From Ophthalmolycus amberensis (Eukaryota > Chordata > Actinopteri > Perciformes > Zoarcidae): 64,000 nucleotides of DNA. The first letter of the stretch is position 1. Each line of letters begins with the position of its first letter. The notes beneath the pieces were generated by a model. The model did no database searches. It was not told the DNA's origin and was given only the letters and a program-made list of their open reading frames with translations. Shown here piece by piece: positions 23,663-38,000 of this stretch. The stretch spans positions 1,071,501 to 1,135,500 of the forward strand of contig JAFEUB010001804.1 of NCBI GenBank assembly GCA_024529925.1, read 5' to 3'. The position numbers were made by a program, and so were the translations under genes.

Positions 23663-25070
23663 CGGCGGCCGTTCCTGGTCACCAGCTGAAGACGGTGCCG
23701 TTTACAAAACTGCCACAGCAAAACGACAGAAAAAAGAAAAGACTTTGGAACAAAAACTTTGTTGTCTCCGCTCACTCAGGCCTGGTGTCCCGGGAATTCG
23801 AACAGCTTGATCTTTGCCAGTTATTGCCCTTGTTCTTATCTTGCGCTCTTCGCATGCGAAGCGTCGCACGCGCTTCGCTCGCCGTAGCTTTCGTGCACGC
23901 CGACGAGAGGCAGTTGAAGGAGAGGAACCGGAAGAGGAAATACAGGTGCTTCCTGAAAACATAGTGAGGGGTTAAAGAGAGAAAGAAAAAAGACCCGGCA
24001 TGTCAGCCGGGTCTCGCTGCCGCCAAGTCCCTCTGAGGTCAGACGAGCTGCACGCAAAGCTCCGCAGATCCACCATCAGCTGCAACCAGGCAACTCCACC
24101 GTGTTTACCCGACAACGTCATCTGCGTCGTCTACGCCTCTGTTGTGGGCTGTGTCATGCATTCCTTCATGCAAAAAAACAAAACACTTTGAGCTTTTTCT
24201 TTGTGGAGCGATTGGGATCTTTTTGTATCGCTGTTCTTTCGTTTGGTCAATGAAAAAAAAATAAAAAAAAGGTTCTTTCAAGACGCACGTGAAGAATTCA
24301 AGATGGCGGTTTATGCACAGAGCTGCAAACACATGTTTCACACCGAAGTAGCGGCCGGGGCATTATCTGAATCTTTATCTGAATCATTGTTCGTCTCTAC
24401 AGTGAGTTGATTGTGACATTTGAAATGACGCAACTGCTCGTCAGTCAAAGCACAGAAAGTACCAAAGTATCAGAATATGTATTCTATTACATTTATTTGA
24501 GGAATTTCACTCCACAAGTTTGTGTATTATTTTACAAAGCAAATGTAACCAAGTGGCTAACGCGCGACACAATTGAATTGACTATTCTATACGGAATAAA
24601 ACTAACTTTTGTAAACAGACATCTGAAGATAACTCACTGCTTTACTGTCATGCAAGCGTCTTTTTCACATCATCGATATCCATTGTGGTGTAAAACTGTA
24701 TTTGATTATGGCTGGATATTAAAATGCTCTGTTTTAAAGGGTGATGCCAATTTCTTTCCTTTCCTTTTTTAAAAAAAAATGTAAAGACATTTTATTTTAA
24801 TGATAATCTATCATGGTGTGTTGATGTTTCTGGTGATTTTAAAGACTGCCTGCTTTCTTTTGGTCTCTGTAGTTGTTGAGTTTGTTCCACTGAATATATT
24901 TTATTGAAGAAGAGAGAGAGAGAGAGACACCGTCTCTCATGGCTGCCAAAGCTCTCTATTTAACTAGCGCTTAGCTCAGTGACACCACGATGACTCATCC
25001 TGTGGTAGTCCTGTTGTGACCCATCATGGTTTGTCTTCACAGGAGTTTCGCTGAAACTGAAAAAAATGTT
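23663..25070 (+). other. crem: crem 3' UTR (inferred)
   Basis: Sequence between the crem stop codon (TAG ending 23662) and the best downstream poly(A) signal. It includes earlier AATAAA-like strings near 24250 and 24595 that could give shorter transcripts. No further coding exon, and in particular no second bZIP exon, was recognised. A GA repeat occurs near 24910-24928. Confidence 0.45.
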
Positions 25071-25076
25071 AATAAA
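25071..25076 (+). terminator. crem: candidate crem poly(A) signal
   Basis: AATAAA followed by a T-rich stretch about 10 bases later, 1.4 kb after the stop codon. Other AATAAA strings exist upstream, so the choice is tentative. Confidence 0.4.
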
Positions 25077-26557
25077 TGTATGTTTAATTTGATATCAACT
25101 GAGTTGGATTTATTTGTCTATCGAGGGACATGAGAACGAAGAGGACACAGTTTGATGTTCAAAAGTTTGTTTGTTTAAAGGATCCCCATTACATACAACA
25201 CATGATACATGTAGTTGCATTAATATGCATACAATTACATTCATATATATATATATATATATATAATGAAAAATCCATGTATAGTTGATGTTTAAATGAA
25301 TGAGAATTCATTCCAGAGGTATTTGTTTTGCATACAGATGACAATCTGAATGGAAGGAAGCATCACTGCTGGTTAATATTACTGCACGGACATAAATACC
25401 TCTGCTTATACTTTTTAAATGATTATTTATAGAGTAGATACAATTGATTTTCTTTGTTTTTAAAAAACAAAATCAGCAGTTTAATTATGGATAGAATGAT
25501 TTCGGCTAATGATAACTTGCATCTTTAACACCTCAAATGTTGTAATCGCTATACAACTGAAGTGGAAATTCCTCTTTGACTACATCTTAGAAACAACGTC
25601 AAGACATAACCCTCCTAAATAAAGTCACAGCCACAATATACAGCCGCAGTGTACACGGAACCAATGTGAGGGGCAGAGTGTACCATGTTACTGCATCCCG
25701 TTAGCTGTTAGCTGTGCAGCAGGCCTACTGGTTGTCCGTCCTGGACACTTGACCAATCTCAATGGGATCTTGTGAAAGCATGTTGAGGAGCGTTTTGTAA
25801 CTTCTTCGTCACATTCCCACATTGGAGCTCACTCCAACACAGATGCAGCCTATTCTTGTTAATGCCTTCGTGCACATCTGAGTAAGTCTAAGTTGATTTG
25901 GAGTTAATGATCGATAGAAAAACATCTCACAGAGCCTCGTGAAGTTATAAGTCAGTGATGGAAGACAACGCTATTAATAAATAATTGCCGATCGTCTATT
26001 CAACCCTCTCCTTTGTGAACGTGTGGCTGCTTTTGTTTTTCTTGGTGTTCATATCAGCCGTTGTAGCTGAGGGTGAAGGGAGGAGTGGTTCACCCGCAAC
26101 TTGTTTATCAGCAGTGCCGTTTCCTCCGGTCCCTAAAGGTCACAGATGATGTAACGTCCACCTAAGAACAGACGCAAACTCAGTTTTATTTTGGTCGTCC
26201 TGCCAACAAAAGGTCAGCTCAACCTTTGCTAAGTAACAAGATGTCTTCATTCGCCTCATATCTCACTGAATGGGATACAAAAAAAGAAGCAAACGAAGAT
26301 TTCAGGAGCCAGTAACAAGAAATTACTTTCAAAAAAGGGGATGTGCATGAAAATGAGTAGTTTCCATAGCAACATCTGGCGATATCGCACTGACCTCGAA
26401 GGGGATGATGGGATGGATCTCTCTGCTTCTTTATTGAAGTGGGGTTGCTCTTCTTCTTGCCTCATATTCATACTTCTCCCTCGCATACAAATGAGTTTTC
26501 TCTCAAAATGACAACACACCGCAGGAACAGGGAATTAGGCTTCTGTCTTTATCTCAT

Positions 26558-26595
<38 letters not shown>

Positions 26596-26700
26596 TGCAT
26601 AAACACATGAAACTCTCTTTCTCTGTTTTGATACATTCTCACACACACACACAGAGAGTGGTCAATATGATGCTGAAAGGGAGCGTGGCTCTGATGGAAA

Positions 26701-26961
26701 CCTTGAAATGAGTGTTTATGAAGAGAAAACCTTGAAATGAGTGTTTATGAAGAGAAAACCTTGAAATGAGTGTTTATGAAGAGGAAACCTTGAAATGAGT
26801 GTTTATGAAGAGAAAACCTTGAAATGAGTGTTTATGAAGAGAAAACCTTGAAATGAGTGTTTATGAAGAGAAAACCTTGAAATGAGTGTTTATGAAGAGA
26901 AAACCTTGAAATGAGTGTTTATGAAGAGAAAACCTTGAAATGAGTGTTTATGAAGAGGAAA
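26701..26961. repeat. 29-bp minisatellite, 9 copies
   Basis: Nine head-to-tail copies of a 29-bp unit beginning CCTTGAAATGAGTGTTTATG start at 26701, 26730, 26759, 26788, 26817, 26846, 26875, 26904 and 26933. Copies are identical except for a G/A change (GAGGAAA instead of GAGAAAA) in the third and ninth. This homogeneity implies recent expansion. There are no unique spacers, so this is not a CRISPR array. Confidence 0.97.
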
Positions 26962-27257
26962 CCTTGCCGCTCCCCGACACTGAATCATCTTATCTCTTTG
27001 ACATGCTGTCTCTGCTCTTGAAACGTTACAGTTTTCACTGACACTTAAAATGGTTTAAATCCATGTTTTTGCGGACTGTTCAACGTGTATGAGTCGAGTA
27101 TCCGTCATCATTGAACTTCATTTCATTCAAGTAAATATGAAAACTCTCCATGCATAATAACGCTTTAGTTCTATTTTCTGGTGGAGTCAGTATCAAGTCA
27201 ATTGCTGTTTAAAAGTGCACTGTTTAGTATTTACTCAACCCCTGAATCTGCATTTAT

Positions 27258-27299
27258 CATCTTCCCCCTCCAGAGCCGAAGCTCTGGAGGGGGAAGATG
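27258..27299. repeat. perfect 19-bp inverted repeat with a 4-base loop
   Basis: CATCTTCCCCCTCCAGAGC (27258-27276) and its exact reverse complement (27281-27299) are separated by CGAA. No flanking gene explains it. It could form a cruciform or RNA hairpin, or be a fold-back artefact. Confidence 0.95.
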
Positions 27300-28779
27300 T
27301 GTGGGAGGCTCTTTAATATTTCATTCATGTTACCTCTCAAACATCTTCATGGCCTTTGGTCCAGTTTGACTGGAGTGGAAATTTCCACCGAGAGACTAAA
27401 CCGCCTACCAGCAGCGATCCGAGGCCTCGTGCCTTGACAACATGAACTGTGCTCCACTGTGGCGGCTCGAGGAGGACCTCTGCTGTCCGACACACGCTAC
27501 TGCAACAACAAGCTCCGATCCTGCAAACCAAACGATAGCTGTGAGATGTTTCGTTGGTTTAACGGAAGAAGTGGTCGTTTCCTTGCCGCCTTAAAATTGG
27601 GAATGAACAGAACTCATACTGAATGTTCAATTTCAATAAAAAACTGATTTACTTTCACCAACTGCATGAAAATATGGCAATGTTGAGACGTTAATTCAAC
27701 TGCAATGCTGTGATCTCAATTTTTAACAGTGATAGTTATCATGTGTCACCATGTTTGGTCCGATTTATGCTATAAAAGTGGAGGTTCTTCAACAAGTTGT
27801 TGCCGTGGGATGATTCGTCCCTGGAGCTCCTCTCCAGAGCCTGTGTTTACTGGTTTGTCTATTCTGGGACATTCTGTAGAGACTAAGCAAACAAAAACAC
27901 AACTATTCTTTTGTTAATATTATATTCCATTTCGGCCAATAAATCCCCCTAAATCCTTCACACTGGACCTTTAATAAATCCATACAGATGCAATACCATG
28001 GGTTGGCCGCAAGATGTCACTATTTTGCAGCTTTGGGCCCCAATAATACAACCATCTGTTGAGCTCGTTGGCAAACCAAATAATCCTGGAAATGACTGCT
28101 ATCTATATATTTTTTGGGTCCTTTGCCAACTTGCTGTCTTCTTTGAGTCCACCCACTGACAATGAGATTTATTTCAACATTATAGAATCTCCTAAGGGCA
28201 CTTAAAAAAGAGAAGTATCCACACCTTTTTGACAGCATTCCCCCAATGCATGATTAATTAACTCTACAAAACCTTGACCCAAATCATAACCCAGTCCTTA
28301 ATGGACTAGAACCCTTTAATATAGTTATGTTAACTGACATCACTCTCTCTGATTAGTATCTCTCTATCCGCGTGAGAGCACTTGATTATCCACATGAATG
28401 TAAACAGGTGCAGCATCACCTGTCTACTATTACAGGTTATATCTAAGATTTAAATGCGCTCTATGCAAGTTCAGATGACTCACTTATTTGATAGGGAAAA
28501 AAAGTTGCCGAACAATAACCCATCTAATGACTATTATTCCTGTTATTAGGATAACAACAAAACAACAAGGTCCATATATTTATATATCAGCCTTATCAGC
28601 AATAAATCATGGTATTATCTGTGTCACCCGTCCTCTTATCTTCTCCTGCTCTGTCTTGTGTAAACACCCACTTGAACCGGAACCTTTTCTCGGGATTTGC
28701 AGCCCTCCCTTGTCGGTCTATCGCCCTGACAGCCAGCCAGCCACAACACCGATCCCCCCCCCCCACCCCACACACACAC

Positions 28780-29087
28780 ACACACCCACACCCGCTCCTG
28801 CTACACGATGCCTGGGATAGCGGCGGCAGGTCGGCCCGTTACAATCATCGGCTACAACCGGTGGAAGTGACATATTCATCCCCGCGCGTCAGCCTACTCC
28901 GCGGACACCGACCGTGGCCGGGATCCATGGGCGCTGCTGTACGGATGCACCCCGTGCGCTCTGGTGATCTACGGTGACCGGCTCGCCCCGGTGGAGTTGG
29001 CAAACCCGTGGTTTCAAGTTCCCATTTCAGCGGGAAGGAATTGTTAACGCTACATCTGAGGGGTGGTCGATAAGAGGGGGGAGAAAG
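28780..29087 (+). promoter_or_regulatory. ccny: ccny promoter / 5' UTR region
   Basis: GC- and CpG-rich block directly upstream of the ccny start codon, contrasting with AT-rich flanks on both sides. The start site cannot be fixed from sequence. Confidence 0.5.
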
Positions 29088-32000
29088 ATGGGGAGCACGA
29101 CCTCTTGCTGCGTGCCCTCCAGCCCCAAGCTCCGCAGAAATGCCCACTCCCGGCTGGAGTCGTACCACCAGGAGTCGGAGCTGAGCAGGGAGGAGACGGG
29201 ATGCAACCTGCAGCACATCAGCGACCGGGAGAACGTCGACGGTAACAATATAAAGAGTGTTTAGGCTGTCACCACCACATGTGAGAACAATAAGAAACAA
29301 GCGCAGTGATACAGTTCCATGGTAACGGTGTACAGTACAGACATAGGGGAGACGGGAATAGTGAATATACAGTCTATCTATATATTTTTCTACATTTTCC
29401 TTCACAACTCATAGACTACTTGAAACACACGATTCATTCTTTGATAAGAAAATATATATATATATTATATTCACACTTTCTGTCAATATCTAGTAGTGTT
29501 TCAACACATTTAAAACACTATTTGTACACCAAGAAAAAGTATGTTTATTGATGAGCTGCTCTTGGCTACGAGAGCAAACATACTTTTGTAATGTGACCTT
29601 TTTAAAATGCAATTTTACATTTCAATTGAGTGAAATATGTTTATTTTCTAAAAGAAAAATGACGTGAACCCACTCAAGCAATGTGTTTACACATAGGGCC
29701 ATGTGGCTCGGGGGCACTGCATATTATAGTGATTGTTAGTGAAGTGCATGGACTCTAAATACCATATGATTTAACTAATAACTGAATGAAATACAACACA
29801 ACTGTGGATAATGTCTTCAAGTCACCAAAACATGACACAAGCACACTTTCAGAGGACAAGTAGAAGCAAGAAAAATTCAACTTTAACTCAATATTGAATA
29901 CCAGATCCACTGTTATATGTGAGTATTAAACTAAATATTAGCTGTATATTGTAGCCTTGGACACTGTATACTATGGGCAGAAGTAGTATTTCTAATAGAG
30001 CCACTACAGCCTTCAAAATAAGAGATCGTTCATCTTTAAATCTTGGATGATGACTCTTGACCTCTCGAGTGATCTCAATTACATCTTCTCATATCGCTGC
30101 TGCCTCTGTTCACACTCATGTCCCTGCGATATCCAGCGACTGGCAGAAATATGTCAGCCATCGGCACATGGAAGAGCCGTGTGTGTGTTTTCACTCCCAT
30201 GTGTCCTTGCGGGCTGATGTGCGGGCAGCGTCCCGTTCATGAGGGCGACTCCTTTGTGCTGCTCTTTGTTTTCAGCCTGAGCATGAAAGAAAATGCAGCT
30301 ATGGAGCGCCGCCCCCTCCATTCACACATGCTAACATGCATTACAATTGACCCATTCACACTGGAAAGTGTCTACTAAATGGGTTGCTTATTTTCCACAG
30401 ACAGCCGACCATTACATATGAATGGTTTTTCTCAGAAGCTGTATACGACACATTTTATCAGAAATGTTGACTCTTTCTAAGGCCAGCATGATTTGAAATT
30501 TTGTGTTGCATAATACAGCGTCAGCAAGTCTGCATTAAAGCCAATAGTTATTGGGCATATCCCGTATTTTTCAAAGTGTATCAACATATCGACTCATTTA
30601 AGAATTAGATCTTGAGGTAAGTTACCATCGCACTGGTTCCTTCCACAAAAGCCAATGGGATTTTCCCCATTTTTTAGTCTATTAAATAAACTCTGTGGTA
30701 AAAAAACGTTCATGATATTTCCATGTTTTGTTCAACAATATAATCTTCACAAATGAACACTACTTATCTGATTTCTGAAGCGTAAATGCAATCACCAGAA
30801 GTCAAACGCTAACGTTAAAGGTTGTGTGTTTGTGTGATGGCCTTTAATAGTCTCCATGAGCCTTTTGTTATGACCGTCAGTGTTATATAAACCTGCTGCT
30901 CTTCTTGGCTGCATCCCACTCTCCCTGATGTCTTTTCAAGAACGTGGTAGGAATGGGACGGATGGGAACACTTTTGAACAGTCTTTCCTTGAAGGCATTC
31001 ACGGTGTTGCTCTTGATGAAAACGACTGAGGGGGCGAAAAAAAGAAAGCTTGCGAGAGAAGTTCAAACGCGGCCGACTTTCAAACCTCCGAACAGCTGTT
31101 GAATCGCTACATGAAAGTAGGTGTGACTGCCGGGCTTGTTTTGCAGTTTGTTGGGTGTTAAAACTAAATCTGGCCCAGTCTCAGGAAGTGATCTCAAAAC
31201 AGAGAGGCTCATGGGTCTGGGTTGTTTCTTGTGCCAAAACTCTACAAATGTACTTGTAGTCGTTATTGCGAAAAAAATATGATCTTGCTGATCTTCAGTG
31301 CTGATTACACATCAATAAAGGATATTATATATATATACATATATATATATGTATATATATATATGCATATATATATATACATATATATATGCATATATAT
31401 ATATAGTTGGTGCACTTTGCTGTAGGAAGCTCAAGTCTTCACTGTACTACCAAACAGAGTGGATCCCTTTACCTGCACCGTCAGCATGGCAGGGGACCTG
31501 TGTTCCATTGATCAGTGATGTCATTTCCTCTCGTAAACTTGAGGAGTGTATGCCACTTACATGTTGTATGCCATTGTGATTGCTATTAACTGGAGTGCTT
31601 TGCGTTATGGTGGGTGCTTATGTTGTTAATAGTATGTGGGTGCTGTGTGTAGGGCTGGTGTCAGCATTGCAAAAGTCTTGGATCATTAACTTTAATGGGA
31701 TGCATATATTGCCAGATGCTCTCCAACCAGAGCGGAAAAAGCGTCACGAAGAAGACTCAAAGACTCAAAGACTCAAAGACGGGTGATTAACAGTCGCCCG
31801 GCGCTGAAGACGACTCATGCTGAGAGGCCGTCTGTCTCGGCAGTGGTGCGGTGATTGAAACCGCAGCGTGTCTAATGTGTCGGCTCTATTATGTTCGTTC
31901 ACAGACAGTACGGTGGATGGAGATTAGTGGGCTTCATTACGGATTGCACCATCAGAAAGAGTCTTCACCCCGTCCCAAAGAAAAGCCCGGAGAGGCAGCT

Positions 32001-35000
32001 GTGAGCCTGTGAGCAGATAGCAGCAGCCACCGGTGACGCGCGGTTGCCAAGAATTAACGCCTCAATTTAGAGCGTGACGCGCTGCTTTCAAAGACATCAT
32101 CTGCTGCTAATTGAATGGGTGTGATGTAGAATTTTGGAATGGCCCGCTGCATTCAACCCATACAGTGGCAGCCAATTCTGTCCACAGAGAGGTTGACCAG
32201 TGTCATGGCCGACGCAATGGCAGGAGTCGATTTTCAATGAATCTATTAATTTGCTTCATGAATCACGACCAGTCCAACCTCAGATATGGCGGAGTACGGA
32301 TATGGAACACCACCTTATCAAGAGTTTGTCTTTTTTATTTCAGAATTGAATTAGAGGATAAACCCCTTGAGATGCACCATCTCATTCTCAAGGGGTTCCT
32401 CAGGCACGGAACATGGAAGTTAATTAACATTTGTGAGCTTTAATGATAATAATGGTGATAAATTCAACAATTCAGCGACACAAAACAGAGCCCCCTCTAT
32501 CTTATCCCAAACCCCACCAACATAACATGGAAGGGATGAACACAATGATCCTTTGGACAATTTAGAAAAAGGGAAATTGTCTAATGTCTAATTATTTCTT
32601 TGTGTGCCCATATTTTCTCTACCTTTTCGTATTCGTTTGCTGGATTGTTGTCAAGCTGATTGGTTAGTTTTTCTGCTCACTTCGTGTGCTTCTTGTTGTC
32701 ATTTTGTGTTTATTCTCCTTATGTTGAGGGACACAAATCTTATTTTTCATCATTTGGATATTATGCAGTCTCAGGTGTGTGCAATCAGTAAGTTTAAAAA
32801 ATAGAATTTAAACTAGTGGAACATGTAAGCCCATTCAAACATACCAACAACCATGAACATACAAATGCCATCAGAGCACAAACAATTGATTGTTGAGCAG
32901 CGTATTAATCCCGATGATGACATTTTCAGTCGACATTAAAGCTGACTAGCTAGGAGCAGGTAACGTAATGCATCTTTGTCGATGAAAGAAATGTGCTTTT
33001 ATAGAATTGTTACTTTATTAAGATGAAAACAACATGCATAACTTCGTAGGTCTCATCCAAACATGTCGCAGTTTTTGGGGACATTTCTTTGGCTTTAGCG
33101 CAGGAAGATGGTGTCTTTATTCTTGAAAGCTTTCTTTGGCTCACAATAACAATTTTAACAATCATCATGCAAAAAGGTGGACAAGCTGTCACACATAAAA
33201 AGGTTAACAGGATTTGAGGAGTCATGGGAAACCTCAGCGAGTAAATAGTGTGATGTGTTATGTTTGGAAGGACAGCCCGAACTGCAATATCACTTCAGTC
33301 AGTTTTAGTAAAACATCAGCATAATGTATCTGGACAGCACGCAGACAGTTGTGTGTCTATCAGTTTGGACTATTACGTCACTATTGGAGTCCTAGAACGA
33401 CCTCCCAGGACCCTCTGTTTTTTAAGAACAGATAATCTCCTCACTGCTTAACACCATCACCATCATTTCTCTGGCCTGCGGCCTTGAAGCGTTGGCAGAG
33501 CTGTAACGCTGGATAGAGTTCAGCAGAAAGCTTAGTTTGGGAGAACTAAAGGTTTTCTCTGGTTTGCATGGCTCTCATATTGTCATAAACCCAACTTTCG
33601 ATTTGTAACTAAATGTCACCCTGAAAAAAAGGAAAAAAACAAAACAGGATTCTAGGTCCTGGGCACAAGAGTATAATATCATAGACTATTTCACGAGACT
33701 GTAGTTGGATAATTGCACATTTCCACTGTGTTGTCCTATTGGTGAACACATAAAACCCAACATTTTGAATATAAATATAAAAGTTGACATATATATTACG
33801 CTGGGGTAACAAGAGGGAAAGTTCTGTTTAATGGAGAGACACCAACTGACTGCCCCCTGGAGGGAGAAGATGGACGGAGATAAAGAGACGTAGCCGTCAT
33901 GTGATCGGCCTCTCTTTGACAAAGCCCGCTGTGTTTCTCTGACTGATGACTGTTCCTCTGTGAGGCATCATGCATCAGCTGAGGCTCTTCTCTGTAGGTG
34001 CAGTGTGTGGACGGGTGCTCCCCAGTGTTTGGTGAACCTTGTGTTGTGATCGTTTGGATCGCTGGATTAAAAGTTGGTAAATGTCAAACTTAAATGTTAT
34101 TTTTATTTGTTACATTATTTGACTGTGTAGGTGCATGTGCCGTAACGAACCAAATGGATATCTTATGTTCGACCTTAAGCTCTTGTTTATTCCCCTCTTC
34201 ATTGGGTTGACTGTACTTGTGAAGTTATAGTGCGACATCTACAATCACGTAGCTTATCTTTCATCTTTGCATAATAGATCAAGAGGAACAGGGCTGTGCA
34301 GGAAACGACTTGCACTGATGTCAAATTGAGAGCAGGTGTGTACGGTAGCTAGGTGGCTAATCAGGTGGTGCGTTTGGACAACTGGTGTGTTTGAAATGAC
34401 TGGAGAGGTTAGTACTGCATTGCAGTTAGTCATATCATGAATATGATGAAGAGGTGATGTGGGGAGCCGTGGAAGCTGTGGGCTGTATGGAGCAAACTAA
34501 TAGAACATATTTAAAGCAACAGAGAGGATATTGACATCGATGAGGAGAGAAGAGAGGGGGATGAAGCATGTTGCCATGACAGACGGAGCACATCCGAATG
34601 CTTAAAATGTACATAAACACACATGGGCAGGTCATTTTCATTCAGTGTCTCATTCATGCTGCACAGTGCCCCACCCCCGCTTTCTTCTTTTCTTCTTATT
34701 TTATTTTTTTAATCAGCTGCTCCTCATCTGCTCAGAGCCGGCACATCAAACAACATGTTAGGTCATGCGGGGTTATCCTTTTCATCCAGATCACGGCACC
34801 CCGTGTCACATGCATGGCAGAGGACACAGGTGTGGAAATAAGGGAGAAATGTACAGTATTTTAACAAGCCGTGTGCCATAAAGCACTTTCCAGAGCAACG
34901 GAATTGTGGGCCACGAATTAAGTTAAAAGATCAAAACAAAAAGCTAACCACATTGCTGATTCCAGCTGTGTTTAGGTTGAAAGTTTGGTCCAGGCGGAAT

Positions 35001-38000
35001 AAAGTAATGCAACAGCATTTTGCTGAAGTAGCACAATGCATTTAATTATTTCCACTGTAGAAGCCACATCAAGCCCTATTACTGTTTTTACAGCAGCAGC
35101 AGCAGCAGCCATGTGTTTCACCAGGGGCAGAAGACTGGCGAGCTCACCACGTTGGCGGAGAGGAAACCGATCTATTAAAAGTCTGAGCTGGAAAAAAACG
35201 CCCAAAATCAATGGTCAGAAAATAGATGCTTGTGTTGTTGTTGATGGATTACTCCTTTCAGGGTCAGGATATTCACAGGAGAAGCGCCTTGTTTGATTTA
35301 TTGACTATTAATGAGAATAATTTGCTCCCCAGTCCCATCCAAGACCACCTCATCTCACTAATTATCACTTCAGAAAGTCACGTTGGCTTTGAGCTGTCGA
35401 GGCAGAAAACACTTAAAGACAATCTGATTTACATAAATAAAGACTGTATTACAGGAGAGTGTGACTTCTGACTGCTTACAAACAAAAGTATGAGTCATGA
35501 TCTATTGCTAAACCTATCTAAGTAGTTGTGTTGCCTAAACCTAACTGAGTTGTTTCCTGTGAAGACGGAAGTTTATTTTGAAAAGACTTGCACACGTGTT
35601 GCTGTCTTTCTCGTAGGAAAACGCCCAAAAAGAGTGACTTTTAGTAAGATATCATGTGAAGCGTTGTATGAGGATACGTTGACTTAGGATACACCACCTA
35701 GAGGCGCTAACGGAAAAAAAGAATGAACTATTCCTTATACGGGTCCTGTCCATAACTACAGATTGGAAATATAATTATATTACCGTCATTATAAGTAAAA
35801 GATCTTGGTCATGTAAAAGAAGAAGTGTATGTGATCAGGGCTCTCCCTTTCTCGCACCAGGCATATAGGGCCATGTGTGTGCAGGTCAGTTGTAGCTGGG
35901 TCCGTACCGCTCAAGGCCTGGCATCAGTGTGTGTGTGTGGTTGTATGTGTGTGTTGAAACAGTATAAGGGGGCTAGGATGACGTCCTCCTGTTGTTTGAC
36001 CGGTGACATGATAATGAAGATGGAACAAATGTGCAACACTAGCAGTAGGGCCCAACAATTCACCAGATTTATTTTAAACGTTATTAATCTCTCCCTGACC
36101 TAAATGTATTCTTATTGTAATATTCAACACATAAATTGTCTGAATCCTGCAAAGCTACAACAACCAATGCCATCTAACTAGACCTCTAGCATTGTTACCT
36201 TTATCAGGATAACATATCAGCAGACAGTCAACACACTCACCATAGATTTAGCACAACACACACTCATGTGTAGCACATTTGAAAGGAATCCAAACGGCTC
36301 TGTAAAATGAAACCAGCATCGATTCATAAGCATGACTGAACAGTGAACATGTTCGTCCACTGCATGGGAGCGAATTAGGGTTGGTGCTCATCCACAGACT
36401 CCAACAATAACACTGGGATCACGTTGTAGACGCAACTCAAACAGTGTCCAGAGGCAGAGCTGCTCCTGAGGCGGAAATAATCCCAGAAGGCAAAGCCTGA
36501 TCATTTACGATACAAAAAAGAACCTTAATAAAAAAAACACATGCAAGTTTTTGATGAATTTGTGACTGTAATTGCTATCTTACCCAGAAAGTTAGGCTAG
36601 CTTGACTAGCTAAAGGAGCTAACGTAGAAGTTCAACACAAGATACAGTAGAGGAAACCAATAGCAAGCCTGGTAGAAACTGATTTTATGGCTAGAATGTT
36701 GCTAACACACATCCAATCCAGCCAACATTTGGCTTATAGATGCTCGAAGGTCCATTTTCTTCACCAGGCTAGTTTACTTAGCGTCTCTGCCATTTTGGTG
36801 TCAGCAGGAAGCCTTGGCTAGTCAGAGCTTTTGTATTGAGACCTGCGACACTAAACTAATGAGTAAACTAAACAATGGATGAGCTAAAAGAGGCACATTC
36901 AGTAAAAAGCCAAAAGTAATATTTAAAGGGGCTACATTTTTAATTCAGAGCATTAATATAGCAGCAAATAGTGATTTGCTGTGTAAAGATATTGTGGAGT
37001 AATGGCGTCCTGAGCAGATAATGAAGTCATTCTCCCTGTGTGTGTTGTAGTCCGAGTTTCTCTGTGCGGGCCGGACTCGTGTGCATGTTAGTCCCATTAT
37101 GTGTGCCCCACTGGCAGCTAATCGCCGCCGCTCTGCACTGCACTCGTACGGCGATGCGTCGTCCCGAACCCGTGGCGTTGTTGCGGAAGCTTAGCGCCCA
37201 CTCTCAGGTTCCCCCTCAGGTTAACAATGTTAGCTCTGTCAGCACTGTTTGCACTGTTTTTGCTGTTAGCACTGTTAGCTGCTAGCCGCAGGCTCATCGC
37301 GTGGAGGCAATCCCTCAATCATAGATTGGCCTATGCTCAGAATCTTTTGATTTGGTACCATTAAAGTTTGAGATGTAGGTCACTTGAGAAATTGTCCATC
37401 TGGCCCTTTGAGGCATTGAAGTAAAAATATTGAACTTTTTAAAGTTGTGTACATTGTAAATTTCAACTTCATAATCTGAAAATCTAACAAAACCCCGGAA
37501 GACGTTTGAATGTCATAGACCTAAAGTAAATAATTGGGAAAACTGGACGAGGTTGATGCAGCCTCAAAGAAAACCGATTGTGGTAACAGATAGCAGCGGC
37601 ATGTTGCTGAGACCGCCACTTTTAAGGACAGAGACACTGACGCAGCAAGGTTCTTGAAACAAACAGACACAGAATACAAACTGCAGAATCTAACGCTTGT
37701 CCACCTGCAGCCCTGTGTGCTGCCTAATTAAAAAGGACATTTTAAAATAAACACAATATTAGAAACGCTATAGTGCAATTAGTGATCGGGCCATTAAGAG
37801 CAGGGTGCGCCTGTTAATTCATTATGTAAGAGCAGTAAGGCAGACAGGTAGGCTTGCTAGCTTCTCCTGTTTCACTGTGCAGATGCCGACCGTGAGCCTT
37901 CGCTTAAAGTGTACTGGAGGTGCTGACTATCACATGTCAACACTCGACACCAGCTGCTGTGCACTCTGGGAATTCCACTCGGTAGGCCTGGATTTGCATA

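Larger units (their letters stand above)
25077..28780. other. crem/ccny intergenic DNA
   Basis: No gene recognised. It contains an (AT)n run at about 25242-25264, CA repeats at about 26562-26590 and 28765-28784, a 29-bp minisatellite and a perfect hairpin (both listed separately). Confidence 0.5.

Noticed and set aside
23663..24400. Second alternative bZIP exon as in mammalian CREM
   Set aside because: No second basic region/leucine zipper sequence found after the first within the 3' region.
26701..26961. Possible CRISPR-like array
   Set aside because: Head-to-tail 29-bp units without unique spacers in a vertebrate genome; it is a minisatellite.
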